A stretch of 64,000 nt of DNA from Brevundimonas sp. (GTDB lineage Bacteria; Pseudomonadota; Alphaproteobacteria; Caulobacterales; Caulobacteraceae). The stretch's first letter is position 1; every line of letters begins with the position of its first letter. Below are positions 51,226 to 61,032 of the stretch, in pieces. The stretch covers positions 1 through 64,000 of the forward strand of contig NZ_JAIYCP010000025.1 in assembly GCF_027487935.1 (NCBI RefSeq), given 5' to 3'. A program made the translations under genes and the position numbers. A model generated the notes under the pieces. That model saw nothing but the letters and a program-made list of their open reading frames with translations, made no database searches and had not been told where the DNA came from.

Positions 51226-52419
51226 ATGCGCCTCGGCACGCCCCTCTCCGACTCGGCCGTCCGCGTCATGCTTCTCGGCGCCGGAGAGCTCGGCAAGGAA
51301 GTCGCCATCGAGCTGCAGCGGCTGGGTGCCGAGGTCATCGCCGTCGACCGCTATCCCAACGCCCCGGCCATGCAGGTGGCGCACCGCAGCCACGTCATCC
51401 CGATGACCGATCCGCATATCCTCAATGGCGTCATCATGGCCGAGGCCCCGCACATCATCGTGCCGGAGATCGAGGCGATCGCCACGGATGTGCTGGCACA
51501 GATCGAGGCGGCGGGGCTGGCGACCGTCATCCCCACCGCGCGGGCAACACAGCTGACCATGAACCGGGAAGGAATCCGGCGGCTGGCGGCCGAGGAACTT
51601 GGCCTGCCGACCAGCCCCTATGCCTTCGCCACGTCCGCCGCCGAACTGGCCGAGGCCGCGCACCGCATCGGCCTGCCTGTCTTCATCAAGCCGGTCATGT
51701 CGTCCTCGGGCAAGGGCCAGTCGATGATCGATGCGATCGAGGACGCCGCCAACGCCTGGGCCTATGCCCAGTCCGGCGGACGGGTCGAGACGGCGACCGT
51801 GATCGTCGAAGGCCGCATCGATTTCGACTTCGAGATCACCCTGCTGACCGTCCGCTCGCTGCGGGACGGCACCGTGTGCACCGACTTCTGTGCCCCCATC
51901 GGCCACCGTCAGGTCAAGGGCGACTATGTCGAGAGCTGGCAGCCGCAAGCCATGACGCCTGCCGCCCTCGCCTCGGCCCGGGACATCGCCCGCAAGGTCA
52001 CCGATGCGCTGGGCGGCCTCGGCGTGTTCGGGGTCGAACTGTTCGTGAAGGGCGACCAGGTCTGGTTCTCGGAGGTGTCGCCTCGCCCGCACGACACCGG
52101 TCTGGTGACCCTGGCCACCCAGACCATGAGCGAGTTTGCCCTGCACGCCCGCGCCATCCTCGGCCTGCCCGTCGATGTCAGCCAGCGCGACATCGGCGCC
52201 AGTGCGGTCATCTATGGCGGCATGGACGCGGTCGGGGTGGCCTATGAGGGCGTGGCTGAGGCCCTGTCGGTGCCGACAGCCGATCTGCGCCTGTTCGGCA
52301 AGCCCGAAAGCTTCGTCACCCGCCGCATGGGCGTGGCCACGGCGCGCGGCGAGACGGTGGAGCAGGCCCGCGAGCGGGCGCGAGAGGCGGCATCCCGGGT
52401 CAGGGTCGTCGCGGGCTAG
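51226..52419 (+). CDS. purT: formate-dependent phosphoribosylglycinamide formyltransferase
   Basis: Makes FGAR from GAR, ATP and formate, the folate-independent third step of purine synthesis. 397 residues. ATP-grasp fold: [20 protein letters not shown] (start), [15 protein letters not shown] (ATP loop), [20 protein letters not shown] and [14 protein letters not shown]. Two bases after tkt. Its stop shares CTAG with the convergent S41 peptidase stop. With purB, C, S, Q, L and fau nearby, the window carries much of the pathway. Confidence 0.96.
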   Translation: MRLGTPLSDSAVRVMLLGAGELGKEVAIELQRLGAEVIAVDRYPNAPAMQVAHRSHVIPMTDPHILNGVIMAEAPHIIVPEIEAIATDVLAQIEAAGLATVIPTARATQLTMNREGIRRLAAEELGLPTSPYAFATSAAELAEAAHRIGLPVFIKPVMSSSGKGQSMIDAIEDAANAWAYAQSGGRVETATVIVEGRIDFDFEITLLTVRSLRDGTVCTDFCAPIGHRQVKGDYVESWQPQAMTPAALASARDIARKVTDALGGLGVFGVELFVKGDQVWFSEVSPRPHDTGLVTLATQTMSEFALHARAILGLPVDVSQRDIGASAVIYGGMDAVGVAYEGVAEALSVPTADLRLFGKPESFVTRRMGVATARGETVEQARERAREAASRVRVVAG

Positions 52420-53699
52420 AGCGCCGGGGCGGCCTGAAGTGCCATCGCGGGCTGGGAACGGGGCTCGGCCAAGGCCGCCAGGGCGGCGTCCAGACCGGGA
52501 TCCCGACCGGCAAGCCGATCCTCCAGAGTCACAGGCGCGTCCACATCGGGCGTGACGCCGCGCTTTTCCAGTCGGACCCCGCCCGAGGTGACGAAGTCGG
52601 CACGGCTGAGGCTCAGGCGTCCGCCGTCCGGCAGCCGCGTTTCCTGCGATATCAGCACAGCCCCTGCGGTCGGGGCTCCAACAACGATCGCCCGGCGCGC
52701 CTCCTGAAGGGCAGCGGGGGTCAGTTCAGCGGCGCTGCGGCTGTTGCCGTCGACGAGCACGGCCACGTCATTCGCGACCGGCACCTGCAGCGTCCCGCAT
52801 CCACCCGCCGTGCGCAGCTCCATGCGCCGACCCGACCGCCCCGTCCGGGCGGCCCACGGCCGGTCAAGCGGCAGGAAGCAGCTGAGCACCGCATCTGCCT
52901 CGGCCAGCCGTCCGCCGGGATTGCCCCGCAGGTCGATGACGACATCCGTCTCAGGCGACAGGTCTTGCAGCTGCTCGCCCATCCAGCGACCCAGCCCCAG
53001 CTCAAAGCCTTCCACCGTCAGCACCAGCACACCCGGTCGTGAACGGTCGGCAACGAAGGCGGGGGTCGGCTCCATCATGCGAGGGGTCAGGGCGATGGGC
53101 CGCGCGGCACCGTCGCCGTCGATCAGCGACAGGGTCACGGACTGGCCCTCGGCGATATCCTGATCCGGCGTCCAAAGCGCCCCCTCGCCGGTCATCAGCC
53201 TCCAGCCCGCCTCCACCCCCGCCTCGGCGGCCGGTGAACCCGGCCGGACCTCCTCAATCAGCCAGGTCTCGCCCGAGGGTTCCGCCCGCAGGGAGAGGCC
53301 GATGGCCGGGCGGCGCTTGCGCAAGCTGTCCTGACGGCGGGCCACAGCCGGCGAAGCGGCACCGGCATGATCGTCATCCAGCAAGTCCAGCATGTCACCG
53401 ATCGCCCGATACAGGGTCCGGTCGTCCGGGGCTGCGAGCGCAACCGGCCGCCAGGTCCGGCGTGCGGCGTTCCAGTCCACCCCATGCAGGCCGGGATCGT
53501 AATACTGGCTGCGCACCTCGTTCCAGACCCGGTCGAAGACCCGCTGGTTCATCCGCGCCCGCTCAGGGCTGACGGCGGCAGGGGCGGTCAAGACAACAGT
53601 GGGCACCCCCGAGCCGGCCGCAGAAACGGGCGCGGCGATGAGCGCAAGACTCATCGCCGCCGGGACCATCAGCATCCGAAAGAGGCGTCGCAGGATCAT
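52416..53699 (-). CDS. S41 family (C-terminal-processing-like) peptidase
   Basis: A 427-residue periplasmic serine protease with a signal peptide (about 1-27, cleavage near VSAAG). A PDZ domain (about 130-215: [21 protein letters not shown] in part) precedes the S41 fold: [11 protein letters not shown], the Ser in [15 protein letters not shown] and the [15 protein letters not shown] stretch. The catalytic Lys of CtpA-type proteins is not clear here. ATG at 53699 ([10 protein letters not shown]) was preferred to an earlier in-frame start. Confidence 0.87.
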   Translation of the reverse strand: MILRRLFRMLMVPAAMSLALIAAPVSAAGSGVPTVVLTAPAAVSPERARMNQRVFDRVWNEVRSQYYDPGLHGVDWNAARRTWRPVALAAPDDRTLYRAIGDMLDLLDDDHAGAASPAVARRQDSLRKRRPAIGLSLRAEPSGETWLIEEVRPGSPAAEAGVEAGWRLMTGEGALWTPDQDIAEGQSVTLSLIDGDGAARPIALTPRMMEPTPAFVADRSRPGVLVLTVEGFELGLGRWMGEQLQDLSPETDVVIDLRGNPGGRLAEADAVLSCFLPLDRPWAARTGRSGRRMELRTAGGCGTLQVPVANDVAVLVDGNSRSAAELTPAALQEARRAIVVGAPTAGAVLISQETRLPDGGRLSLSRADFVTSGGVRLEKRGVTPDVDAPVTLEDRLAGRDPGLDAALAALAEPRSQPAMALQAAPAL

Positions 53700-53754
53700 G
53701 GCGCCATTAGAAGGCACCGGGCCCTTGGTTCAATCCACCAGGCCGCCGTACGGA

Positions 53755-54657
53755 TCAGTCTTCACTATTCTGTCGCATTTCAAAGCGGTGAACGAAGACC
53801 TCGGTGCCATTACCGGAGCCGCGCTCGCCCGGCTCGATGAAGCCCGAACGATCCGCGTCCATCCGCGCGAACGCCTCACGCACAGGCGCACTGAACTCGG
53901 CCTCGCTGACCTTGCCGTCGTTGTCGGAGTCCATGTCGTTCTCACCGCCGGGGCCACCGACGCGCCTGATCTCGATCCTTTGGCCGGGCCCGCCCTCGCC
54001 CGGGGTCCCGATGAGCTCAGCCAGACCCTCGGGGCCCGAGAAGACCATCACCCGGGGCTCACCGCCCGATCCGTCTGCGCGGCGCAGCTCGATCCGTGGC
54101 GGTGCGCCGGCTGGCCCGTGACCACCGCCCGGCTGTTGACCCCGACGGGCCGACCATTCGGCCCAGGTTTCGCGGCGCCCCTCTGCACCGGGGGGGGCTT
54201 CCGGACCGCCAGGTCCGCCGTGGATCACGATCTCACGCCGGCCGTCTGCACCGGGCTCGCCATCGACGAAGATTGTCTGGGTTACCACCCGCTCGACGCG
54301 GGAACCCGGTTCGCCACCATCGACACGACGCATTTCGATATGCCGTTCGCCCGGGCCACCCGGACCATGCATCATCATGATGTCGTGACCCTCGCCTGCC
54401 ATCGCGACATGACCGGCAGACAGTTCCTCGGTCGACAGGCGACCGTCGCTGTTCGCGTCCATACGGTCGAAATGATCGTTCATCGGCGCAGCGAACTCCT
54501 CGCGCGTGATCTGGCCGTCGCCGTCCTTGTCCAGGGTGCCGGGTCCGTCAGCGCCCATCAGCATGATCCGGGTACGGACCTCGGGCGGTGCCGGCGGAGC
54601 CGGCGGGGCCGGTGTCTGCTGCATCAGGGCGGCGGAAAGGGCGATCAGGGTCAGCAT
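53755..54657 (-). CDS. four-EF-hand protein, probably exported
   Basis: A 300-residue protein with an N-terminal hydrophobic segment (1-12, MLTLIALSAALM), a Pro-rich linker and two pairs of EF-hand calcium loops: DKDGDGQITREE (43-54), DANSDGRLSTEE (68-79), DSDNDGKVSEAE (243-254) and the weaker DADRSGFIEPGE (267-278). The long middle (about 90-240) is Gly/Arg-rich (GGPGGPEAPPGAEGRRE). Divergent from a two-component system with a shared 130-base region, which suggests they are functionally tied. Calcium binding is expected from the loops; the rest is inference. Confidence 0.82.
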   Translation of the reverse strand: MLTLIALSAALMQQTPAPPAPPAPPEVRTRIMLMGADGPGTLDKDGDGQITREEFAAPMNDHFDRMDANSDGRLSTEELSAGHVAMAGEGHDIMMMHGPGGPGERHIEMRRVDGGEPGSRVERVVTQTIFVDGEPGADGRREIVIHGGPGGPEAPPGAEGRRETWAEWSARRGQQPGGGHGPAGAPPRIELRRADGSGGEPRVMVFSGPEGLAELIGTPGEGGPGQRIEIRRVGGPGGENDMDSDNDGKVSEAEFSAPVREAFARMDADRSGFIEPGERGSGNGTEVFVHRFEMRQNSED

Positions 54658-54715
54658 GAGCGGTCGGCTCCCGTTGTTGGTCTGCCCCTGTTCGACCACA
54701 GCCGGCTTGCCGGAG

Positions 54716-54753
54716 TGTTTCAGCCGTCGCGCCGATTGTTTCAAAGCTGAAAT
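54716..54753. promoter_or_regulatory. direct repeat in the divergent promoter, possible response-regulator site
   Basis: TGTTTCA occurs at 54716-54722 and 54737-54743, 21 bp apart (two helical turns), in the same direction, as is usual for OmpR-family regulators. The second copy is also part of the dyad TTTCA-AAGC-TGAAA. The sites lie between the EF-hand gene (minus) and the response regulator (plus). Candidate autoregulatory operator. Confidence 0.4.
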
Positions 54754-54786
54754 GACGGCGAGCGTCAGGTTCGTCACAATGGGTCC

Positions 54787-55518
54787 ATGTCAGCCGACAC
54801 CGCTCCTCGTATTCTCGTCGTCGACGACGACCCCGGCATCCGCGAGGTGCTGTGCGACTATCTGGTCCTGCACGGCTATGAGGCCGTCGGCGCGGCCTCG
54901 GCCGCCGAGATGGACAGGGCCCTGGCGCAACAGGCCCCCGACCTGATCGTTCTGGATCTGATGATGCCGGGCGAGGACGGGCTGTCGGTCTGCCGTCGCC
55001 TGGCCGGCAAGGGGCCACCGATCGTCATGCTGTCGGCCATGGGCGAGGACACCGACCGGATCATCGGGCTGGAGCTGGGGGCCGACGACTATCTGGCCAA
55101 GCCCTGCAACCCCCGCGAACTGCTGGCCCGGGTCCGCGCCGTACTGCGCCGCCCACGCGATGAGGCCGTCGCCGAAGGGCCGGCTCTCACCTTTGCCGGC
55201 TGGCGGCTGGACCTCCTGCGCCGCGACCTTACTAGGCCGGATGGCCGCGCTGTCGCCCTGTCGGCCGGGGAGTTCGCCCTGCTGCGCGCCTTTGCCGAGC
55301 GCCCGGGCCGGTTGTTGACGCGCGACCAGTTGCTGGAACGGGCGCGCGGTGCCGACGCCGATGTCTTCGATCGCGCCATGGACGTGCAGATCAGCCGCCT
55401 GCGTAAGAAGCTCGACGACGGCTCGGGCCTGGCGATGATCCAGACCCTGCGCGGTGAGGGCTATATGTTCGATGTGCGGGTGGAGCGCCAGAACGGCCCG
55501 GTCCGGGGTGCCGCATGA
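54787..55518 (+). CDS. OmpR/PhoB-family response regulator
   Basis: A 243-residue DNA-binding regulator. Receiver domain (about 8-120) with the acidic pocket ILVVDDDPGI (D13-D15), phosphoacceptor D57 in DLIVLDLMMPGEDG and Lys in GADDYLAKPCNPREL. Winged-helix effector domain (about 140-235): LSAGEFALLRAFAERPGRLL, QISRLRKKLDDG, IQTLRGEGYMFD. Its stop overlaps the kinase start by 4 bases (ATGA). Confidence 0.95.
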   Translation: MSADTAPRILVVDDDPGIREVLCDYLVLHGYEAVGAASAAEMDRALAQQAPDLIVLDLMMPGEDGLSVCRRLAGKGPPIVMLSAMGEDTDRIIGLELGADDYLAKPCNPRELLARVRAVLRRPRDEAVAEGPALTFAGWRLDLLRRDLTRPDGRAVALSAGEFALLRAFAERPGRLLTRDQLLERARGADADVFDRAMDVQISRLRKKLDDGSGLAMIQTLRGEGYMFDVRVERQNGPVRGAA

Positions 55519-57113
55519 GGCGGCCGTCATCCTTCCCGGTCATGGTGCAGGTGGCTGCCCTGGCCGTGCTGGCGGTGATCATGTCCCAGGCGGTGGCCTT
55601 CGGCGTGGTGGTTCTGGCCCCCGAGCCGCGTCCCGCCGGCTTCAGCATCGGGGCTGCGGCAGACGCCCTGAAGGGCGAGCCGGCCGAGACCGCCGACGGC
55701 CGCGCCCTCCGCCGCCGGATCGTCGACCGCCCGCCGGAGCCGGAGATCGACAATGGGCTGGATCCCATGGCCCTGGCGATCCGCGCCGGGCTCGCGCAGC
55801 GGCTGGGGGTGGAGCCGGAGGCTGTCAGGGTCACGGTCGACCACGGCCAGGGTCGCCGACGCGCGCCGGGCCCGGCTGAGGACGTCTCCGTCAACGGGCG
55901 CGTGGACTTCGTCCTGGTGCGCCCTGAACTCCGCCCCGACGAAGGTCCGGACAGGGCCGGGCCGGAAGCGCCACCCGCCCCATCGGCTCCAGCGACCGGT
56001 GTCGTGATCCCTGTTCCGCCACCCTCGTCCGAACCGACGGTGATCGTGCGGCGCGGTGCCGACATCGAGGCCCGGCTGCGGATGCACCACAACGGGCCGC
56101 CCGGTCCGGAGGGCGAGGCCTTCATCATCGACCGGGAGACCCGTCAATTCACCGTCCGGGCCGACCGCCTGACCTTCGCCCCCTTCTCGGCCTCGGTCCG
56201 TCAGCCGGATGGTCGCTGGGCCACCGTCGAGCCGCCGCGCGGCCTGCTGTCGCCCTGGCAGCAACGGATTCTGCTGGCCCTGGCCATCTCCCTGCTGCTG
56301 CTGGCTCCGCTGGTTTGGTGGATGGCGCGACGGCTGACCCGGCCGATCCGGGTGTTCGCCGAGGCTGCCGAACGCCTGGGTGCCGACCCCGAGGCCGAGC
56401 CCCTGACCCCGTCCGGCCCGTCCGAGGTGCGCACCGCCATCCATGCCTTCAATGACATGCAGGCCTCGCTCCGAGACCACATGCGCCGGCGCACCCAGAC
56501 CGTCGCCGCCATCGCCCACGACCTGCGCACCCCCCTGACCCGTCTCCGCTTCCGCGCCGAACAGGCCCCCGGGGCCGTGCGCGACCGCATGGCCGCCGAT
56601 ATCGAGGAGATGGACGCCCTGATCGGCCAGGCCATGGCCTATGTCCGCGGCGAGGCGACGCCGGACCGGTCCGAGGCCTTCGACCTCGACGCCCTGGCGG
56701 CCGACTGCGCTGAGGGATTTTCTGAAACCGGCGGTGCCGTGACCTTCGACGGCGGCGGCGAACTGCCGGTCGAGGCCGATCCCGCCGCCCTGCGCCGCGC
56801 CCTCGCCAATCTGATCGCCAACGCCGTCAAATACGGCGGCGCGGCCCGGGTGAAGGCCTTCGCACAGGACGACTGCGCCGTGGTCACGGTCGAGGATGAC
56901 GGCCCCGGCCTGCCCGACGACGAACTCGAGGCCGTGTTCGAACCCTTCCACCGGGCGGAACGCTCGCGCAGTCGCGAGACCGGCGGGGCGGGGCTCGGCC
57001 TGACCGTCGCCCGTCAGGCGGCACGCGCCCACGGCGGTGACGTGACCCTTGCGAACCGGAGCGAGGGCGGCCTCGTCGCGCGGCTGGAACTGCCCCTCCG
57101 CACCGGCGACTGA
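55515..57113 (+). CDS. sensor histidine kinase
   Basis: A 532-residue membrane kinase. First membrane helix about 9-33, a large periplasmic domain (about 34-250, Pro/Arg-rich, no known sensor fold), second helix about 251-270, HAMP (about 272-325), H-box AAIAHDLRTPLTRLRFR (His335), N-box NLIANAVKYGG, and G boxes DDGPGLPDDE and GGAGLGLTVARQAA. Pairs with the response regulator. The divergent EF-hand gene suggests a calcium or envelope signal, which is inference. Confidence 0.94.
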   Translation: MRRPSSFPVMVQVAALAVLAVIMSQAVAFGVVVLAPEPRPAGFSIGAAADALKGEPAETADGRALRRRIVDRPPEPEIDNGLDPMALAIRAGLAQRLGVEPEAVRVTVDHGQGRRRAPGPAEDVSVNGRVDFVLVRPELRPDEGPDRAGPEAPPAPSAPATGVVIPVPPPSSEPTVIVRRGADIEARLRMHHNGPPGPEGEAFIIDRETRQFTVRADRLTFAPFSASVRQPDGRWATVEPPRGLLSPWQQRILLALAISLLLLAPLVWWMARRLTRPIRVFAEAAERLGADPEAEPLTPSGPSEVRTAIHAFNDMQASLRDHMRRRTQTVAAIAHDLRTPLTRLRFRAEQAPGAVRDRMAADIEEMDALIGQAMAYVRGEATPDRSEAFDLDALAADCAEGFSETGGAVTFDGGGELPVEADPAALRRALANLIANAVKYGGAARVKAFAQDDCAVVTVEDDGPGLPDDELEAVFEPFHRAERSRSRETGGAGLGLTVARQAARAHGGDVTLANRSEGGLVARLELPLRTGD

Positions 57114-57124
57114 CCGCCGAAAGC

Positions 57125-57151
57125 GTTACAGTCGATCACGCCTTGTTACAG
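57125..57151. promoter_or_regulatory. GTTACAG direct repeat before gap
   Basis: GTTACAG at 57125-57131 and 57145-57151, 20 bp apart and in the same direction, in the 114-base gap between the kinase stop and gap. Similar to tandem sites of OmpR-type regulators. It could control gap or mark the end of the kinase operon; no further support. Confidence 0.35.
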
Positions 57152-57227
57152 GCGCGGGGTTGATCACCGCGCCCGTCGGCTTCATTGAAGCGCCAACCCT
57201 GACACCGCTTCTTCCGGAGACCGCCCC

Positions 57228-58234
<1,007 letters not shown>

Positions 58235-58235
<1 letters not shown>

Positions 58236-58630
58236 TGGGCCGCATCGGCCCGAATGGCCGACGCGTTCTCGAGGCCGTCATCCTTGCGATGGCCGGCCTT
58301 ATTGCGAGCATGGGCGTTACGTTCGGCTGCCTGATCCGCAACATTATCCTTTGGCCGGCGGAGTTTGCGCACATTTTCGGCGCGTCTGACCCGGCCGGGT
58401 CCCGCGCCTTACTGCATGGACGCATGCCTGGCACGAGTTTGTTCGACATGGGGATGACGCTTGTCTTCGCCCTGCTGATGCTGGTCTGGATCTGGGCCTT
58501 CGTATCGTTCGTGCGCCGTGAACCTCGGTCGCCCTTCACCTGGGTTTCCGGGTCTTTGATTGGCGCTGGCTTTGTCTGGTTCTGCTGGCAGAACTGGCTC
58601 ATGGCCTATCCCGTCTGCAATGCCTTTTGA
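58235..58630 (+). CDS. small membrane protein between gap and pgk
   Basis: A 131-residue protein with three hydrophobic helices (about 12-40, 70-92 and 105-122; e.g. [18 protein letters not shown] and [19 protein letters not shown]). ATG overlaps the gap stop by 1 base. Base composition is somewhat less GC-rich and codon use less biased than its neighbours, suggesting a recent arrival. No family recognised. It interrupts the gap-pgk order usual in this group. Confidence 0.65.
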
Positions 58631-58669
58631 TTGACCACCGGCGGTGCCGGACGAATCTCGAGAAATATG

Positions 58670-58696
58670 ATGACCTTCCGCACCCTCGACGACGCC
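58670..58696 (+). repeat. 27-bp copy of the pgk start upstream of the palindromic element
   Basis: The 27 bases beginning at this ATG (encoding MTFRTLDDA) are identical to the first 27 bases of pgk at 58888-58914; the palindromic element lies between the two. The copy has no Shine-Dalgarno and runs into the element in a different frame from pgk, so it is a dead start. It looks like a target-site duplication or a trace of tandem duplication. Confidence 0.85.
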
Positions 58697-58707
58697 CGAC
58701 TACAAAG

Positions 58708-58869
58708 CCCTTCCCCTCGACGGGGAAGGGTTGGGATGGGGTGGAGGCAGGATGGTTGTCGTGTTGCTCCGATGGGCTCGATCCAGGGAACCGACGCTGC
58801 CGCCCGCGCCCTGTCCTGAAACACACTGCCACCACCCCATCCCCGACCCTTCCCCATCGAGGGGAAGGG
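58708..58869. repeat. palindromic element before pgk (family copy 2)
   Basis: A 162-bp element of the same family and orientation as that inside glyS: ends CCCTTCCCCTCGACGGGG and CCCCATCGAGGGGAAGGG, inner blocks GGTGGAGGCAGG, GATGGGCTCG and GCGCCCTGTCCTGA. Each end is itself a hairpin. It sits 18 bases before the pgk ATG, and the following GAGAAGGA now serves as the pgk Shine-Dalgarno. With the 27-bp copy it fills the gap 58631-58887. Confidence 0.85.
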
Positions 58870-58887
58870 AGAAGGAACGAAACACCC

Positions 58888-60096
58888 ATGACCTTCCGCA
58901 CCCTCGACGACGCCGCAAAACCTGATGGGGGCCTCGCCGGCAAGACCGCCCTCGTCCGCGTCGACTTCAACGTCCCGATGGAGGACGGCAAGGTCACCGA
59001 GGACACCCGGCTGCGCGTCGCCCTGCCGACCATCAACACGCTGCGCGACGCCGGGGCCCGGGTCGCCCTGCTCGCCCATTTCGACCGGCCCAAGGGCAAG
59101 GTCGTCCCGTCCATGAGCCTGCAGCCCGTGGTCGATGACCTCGAACACCTGCTCGGCGCCCCGGTCCGGTTCGCGACCGACTGCGTCGGCGATGAGGCGA
59201 AGGCCGTGATCGCCGACCTGCCGCTGGGCGGCGTGGTCCTGCTCGAGAATGTCCGCTTCCACGCGGGCGAGGAAGCCAACGACCCCGCCTTCGCCGCGCA
59301 ATTGGCGGAACTCGGCGACGTCTATGTCAATGACGCCTTCTCCGCCGCCCACCGCGCCCACGCCTCGACCGAGGGCCTCGCCCGCCTGCTGCCCGCCTAT
59401 GCCGGCGAGTCGATGCGCCGTGAGCTCGACGCCCTCGACGCCGCCCTGGGCCGGCCGCAGAAGCCGGTCATCGGCATCGTCGGCGGGGCCAAGGTCTCGA
59501 CCAAGCTGGACCTGCTCAAGAACCTCGTCGGCAAGCTGGACCGCCTCGCTATCGGTGGCGGCATGGCCAACACCTTCCTGTTCGCGCAAGGCATCGACAT
59601 CGGCGGCTCCCTGGCCGAGCGCGACATGGCCGACACCGCCCTCGAAATCCTGGCCGAGGCGAAGGCCCGCGGCTGTGAAATCCTGCTGCCCGTCGACTTC
59701 GTCGTGGCCACTGAGGTCAAGCCGGGTGCCGCCGCCCGCGCCGTTGCAGCAGGCCAGCCACTGTCGGCCGAAGACAAGATCCTCGACGCCGGCCCGGCCA
59801 CGGTCGCCCGCCTGACCGCTGCCATCGACGCCTCGAAGACCCTGATCTGGAACGGCCCGCTGGGCGTGTTCGAGGTCCCGCCCTTTGACGCCGCCACGGT
59901 CGCCGTGGCCCACCATGTGGCGGCGCGCGCCCGGAGCGGACATCTCGTCGCAGTCGGCGGCGGCGGCGACACGGTCGCGGCCCTGCATCATGCGGGCGTG
60001 GCCGACGACATGACCTTCGTCTCCACCGCCGGCGGGGCCTTCCTCGAGTGGATGGAGGGCAAGCCCCTGCCCGGCGTCGAGGCGCTGCGGGCCTGA
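58888..60096 (+). CDS. pgk: phosphoglycerate kinase
   Basis: Transfers phosphate from 1,3-bisphosphoglycerate to ADP. 402 residues. Start [15 protein letters not shown], then [18 protein letters not shown] (signature), [18 protein letters not shown]-type site [25 protein letters not shown] and [14 protein letters not shown] for nucleotide binding. Complete. ATG at 58888 has GAGAAGGA about 10 bases upstream. The reading frame stays open upstream through the repeat, but that part has no similarity to Pgk. Confidence 0.96.
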   Translation: MTFRTLDDAAKPDGGLAGKTALVRVDFNVPMEDGKVTEDTRLRVALPTINTLRDAGARVALLAHFDRPKGKVVPSMSLQPVVDDLEHLLGAPVRFATDCVGDEAKAVIADLPLGGVVLLENVRFHAGEEANDPAFAAQLAELGDVYVNDAFSAAHRAHASTEGLARLLPAYAGESMRRELDALDAALGRPQKPVIGIVGGAKVSTKLDLLKNLVGKLDRLAIGGGMANTFLFAQGIDIGGSLAERDMADTALEILAEAKARGCEILLPVDFVVATEVKPGAAARAVAAGQPLSAEDKILDAGPATVARLTAAIDASKTLIWNGPLGVFEVPPFDAATVAVAHHVAARARSGHLVAVGGGGDTVAALHHAGVADDMTFVSTAGGAFLEWMEGKPLPGVEALRA

Positions 60097-60097
60097 C

Positions 60098-60964
60098 ATG
60101 GGCTGGAACCAAAAGTACTGGGACTTGATCGACCAACTCTACTGGACGCCCGGCTACATGGGCCTTCAATCGATCAACCGACGTGAATGGCGGCTCGAAG
60201 GTGATCGCATCAGCGTGCCGGCTTCGCTGGTCAACCGGTCTGGTCCTCTCTACTCGCGAGGCCTTCGGATTGATGCCCTTGTTGGCGATCTCCACCGCAT
60301 GGAGGAGCCGCTCAATCAGATTTTCAACCTCACATTCGCTCTGGCACCGGACGCGCTGATTCAGCGGATGTTTGTCCAGAGTTTGGGCTTTTCTGATTCG
60401 GGGCCGTTCGAAAGCATCGGCCGCGAAACCCATGTCCGTTACGGCTGGAATCCCAATGAGAACATCACTCAGCATGATGCGTTGTTTGTCAGTGCGACCT
60501 CGGCAATTGCGGTCGAGTTGAAGCTCGGCTCGTCGACCTGGCCCGGCCAGGTGATGAAATACGCCGCCTTGCTCGCATGGGAGGAAATGGTCTGTGGTCC
60601 AAAATCCAACCTAGGTCTGCTCTTTGTCGCACCTGAACGAGCGCGATCGAGCCATTGGAAGAAGTGCGGACTGTCATCATCCGCAATCGACCGGTCTTTC
60701 ATGGACCAAAGCTGGGCCAAGCCGCTGCCCGCGCCCATTCGGGGCTTGATGCTGGATCACCGTGAACGAGTAGCTTCTGTCCTTGATCGTTTGCAGTTGG
60801 GATTCATGAGTTGGCCAGAAGCTGCCGCGCGAATGAGCGCCTTTTCCAATGAAATCTCGTCAGAAAGCCCCGGCGACCAAACCCTAAGGAAACTCATCGC
60901 TGGTTTCTTGGATCAGTTGATCCGGCATGAGATGACTGGTTACGACAAAGCCTCGGCCCTGTAA
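60098..60964 (+). CDS. PD-(D/E)XK nuclease-like orphan protein
   Basis: A 288-residue soluble protein. A PD-(D/E)XK-like core is visible: QHDALF (D127), IAVELKLG (E140, K142) and GQVMKYAALL (Q151), with the spacing of the nuclease superfamily. No helicase, methyltransferase or toxin-like partner lies beside it. Start 1 base after the pgk stop. Base composition is clearly less GC-biased than pgk and fba, with rare-looking codon choices, which suggests horizontal acquisition. May be a stand-alone restriction or repair nuclease; unproven. Confidence 0.6.
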   Translation: MGWNQKYWDLIDQLYWTPGYMGLQSINRREWRLEGDRISVPASLVNRSGPLYSRGLRIDALVGDLHRMEEPLNQIFNLTFALAPDALIQRMFVQSLGFSDSGPFESIGRETHVRYGWNPNENITQHDALFVSATSAIAVELKLGSSTWPGQVMKYAALLAWEEMVCGPKSNLGLLFVAPERARSSHWKKCGLSSSAIDRSFMDQSWAKPLPAPIRGLMLDHRERVASVLDRLQLGFMSWPEAAARMSAFSNEISSESPGDQTLRKLIAGFLDQLIRHEMTGYDKASAL

Positions 60965-61032
60965 CAATGCGTGACTTCGCGCGCCTGTGACGCTAGACCA
61001 CCGGCAAAACAGACGGTCCCAGGAGACACCCC

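Noticed and set aside
55527..57032. A 501-codon minus-strand frame opposite the histidine kinase
   Set aside because: Kinase motifs on the plus strand are complete; the antisense frame is low-complexity.
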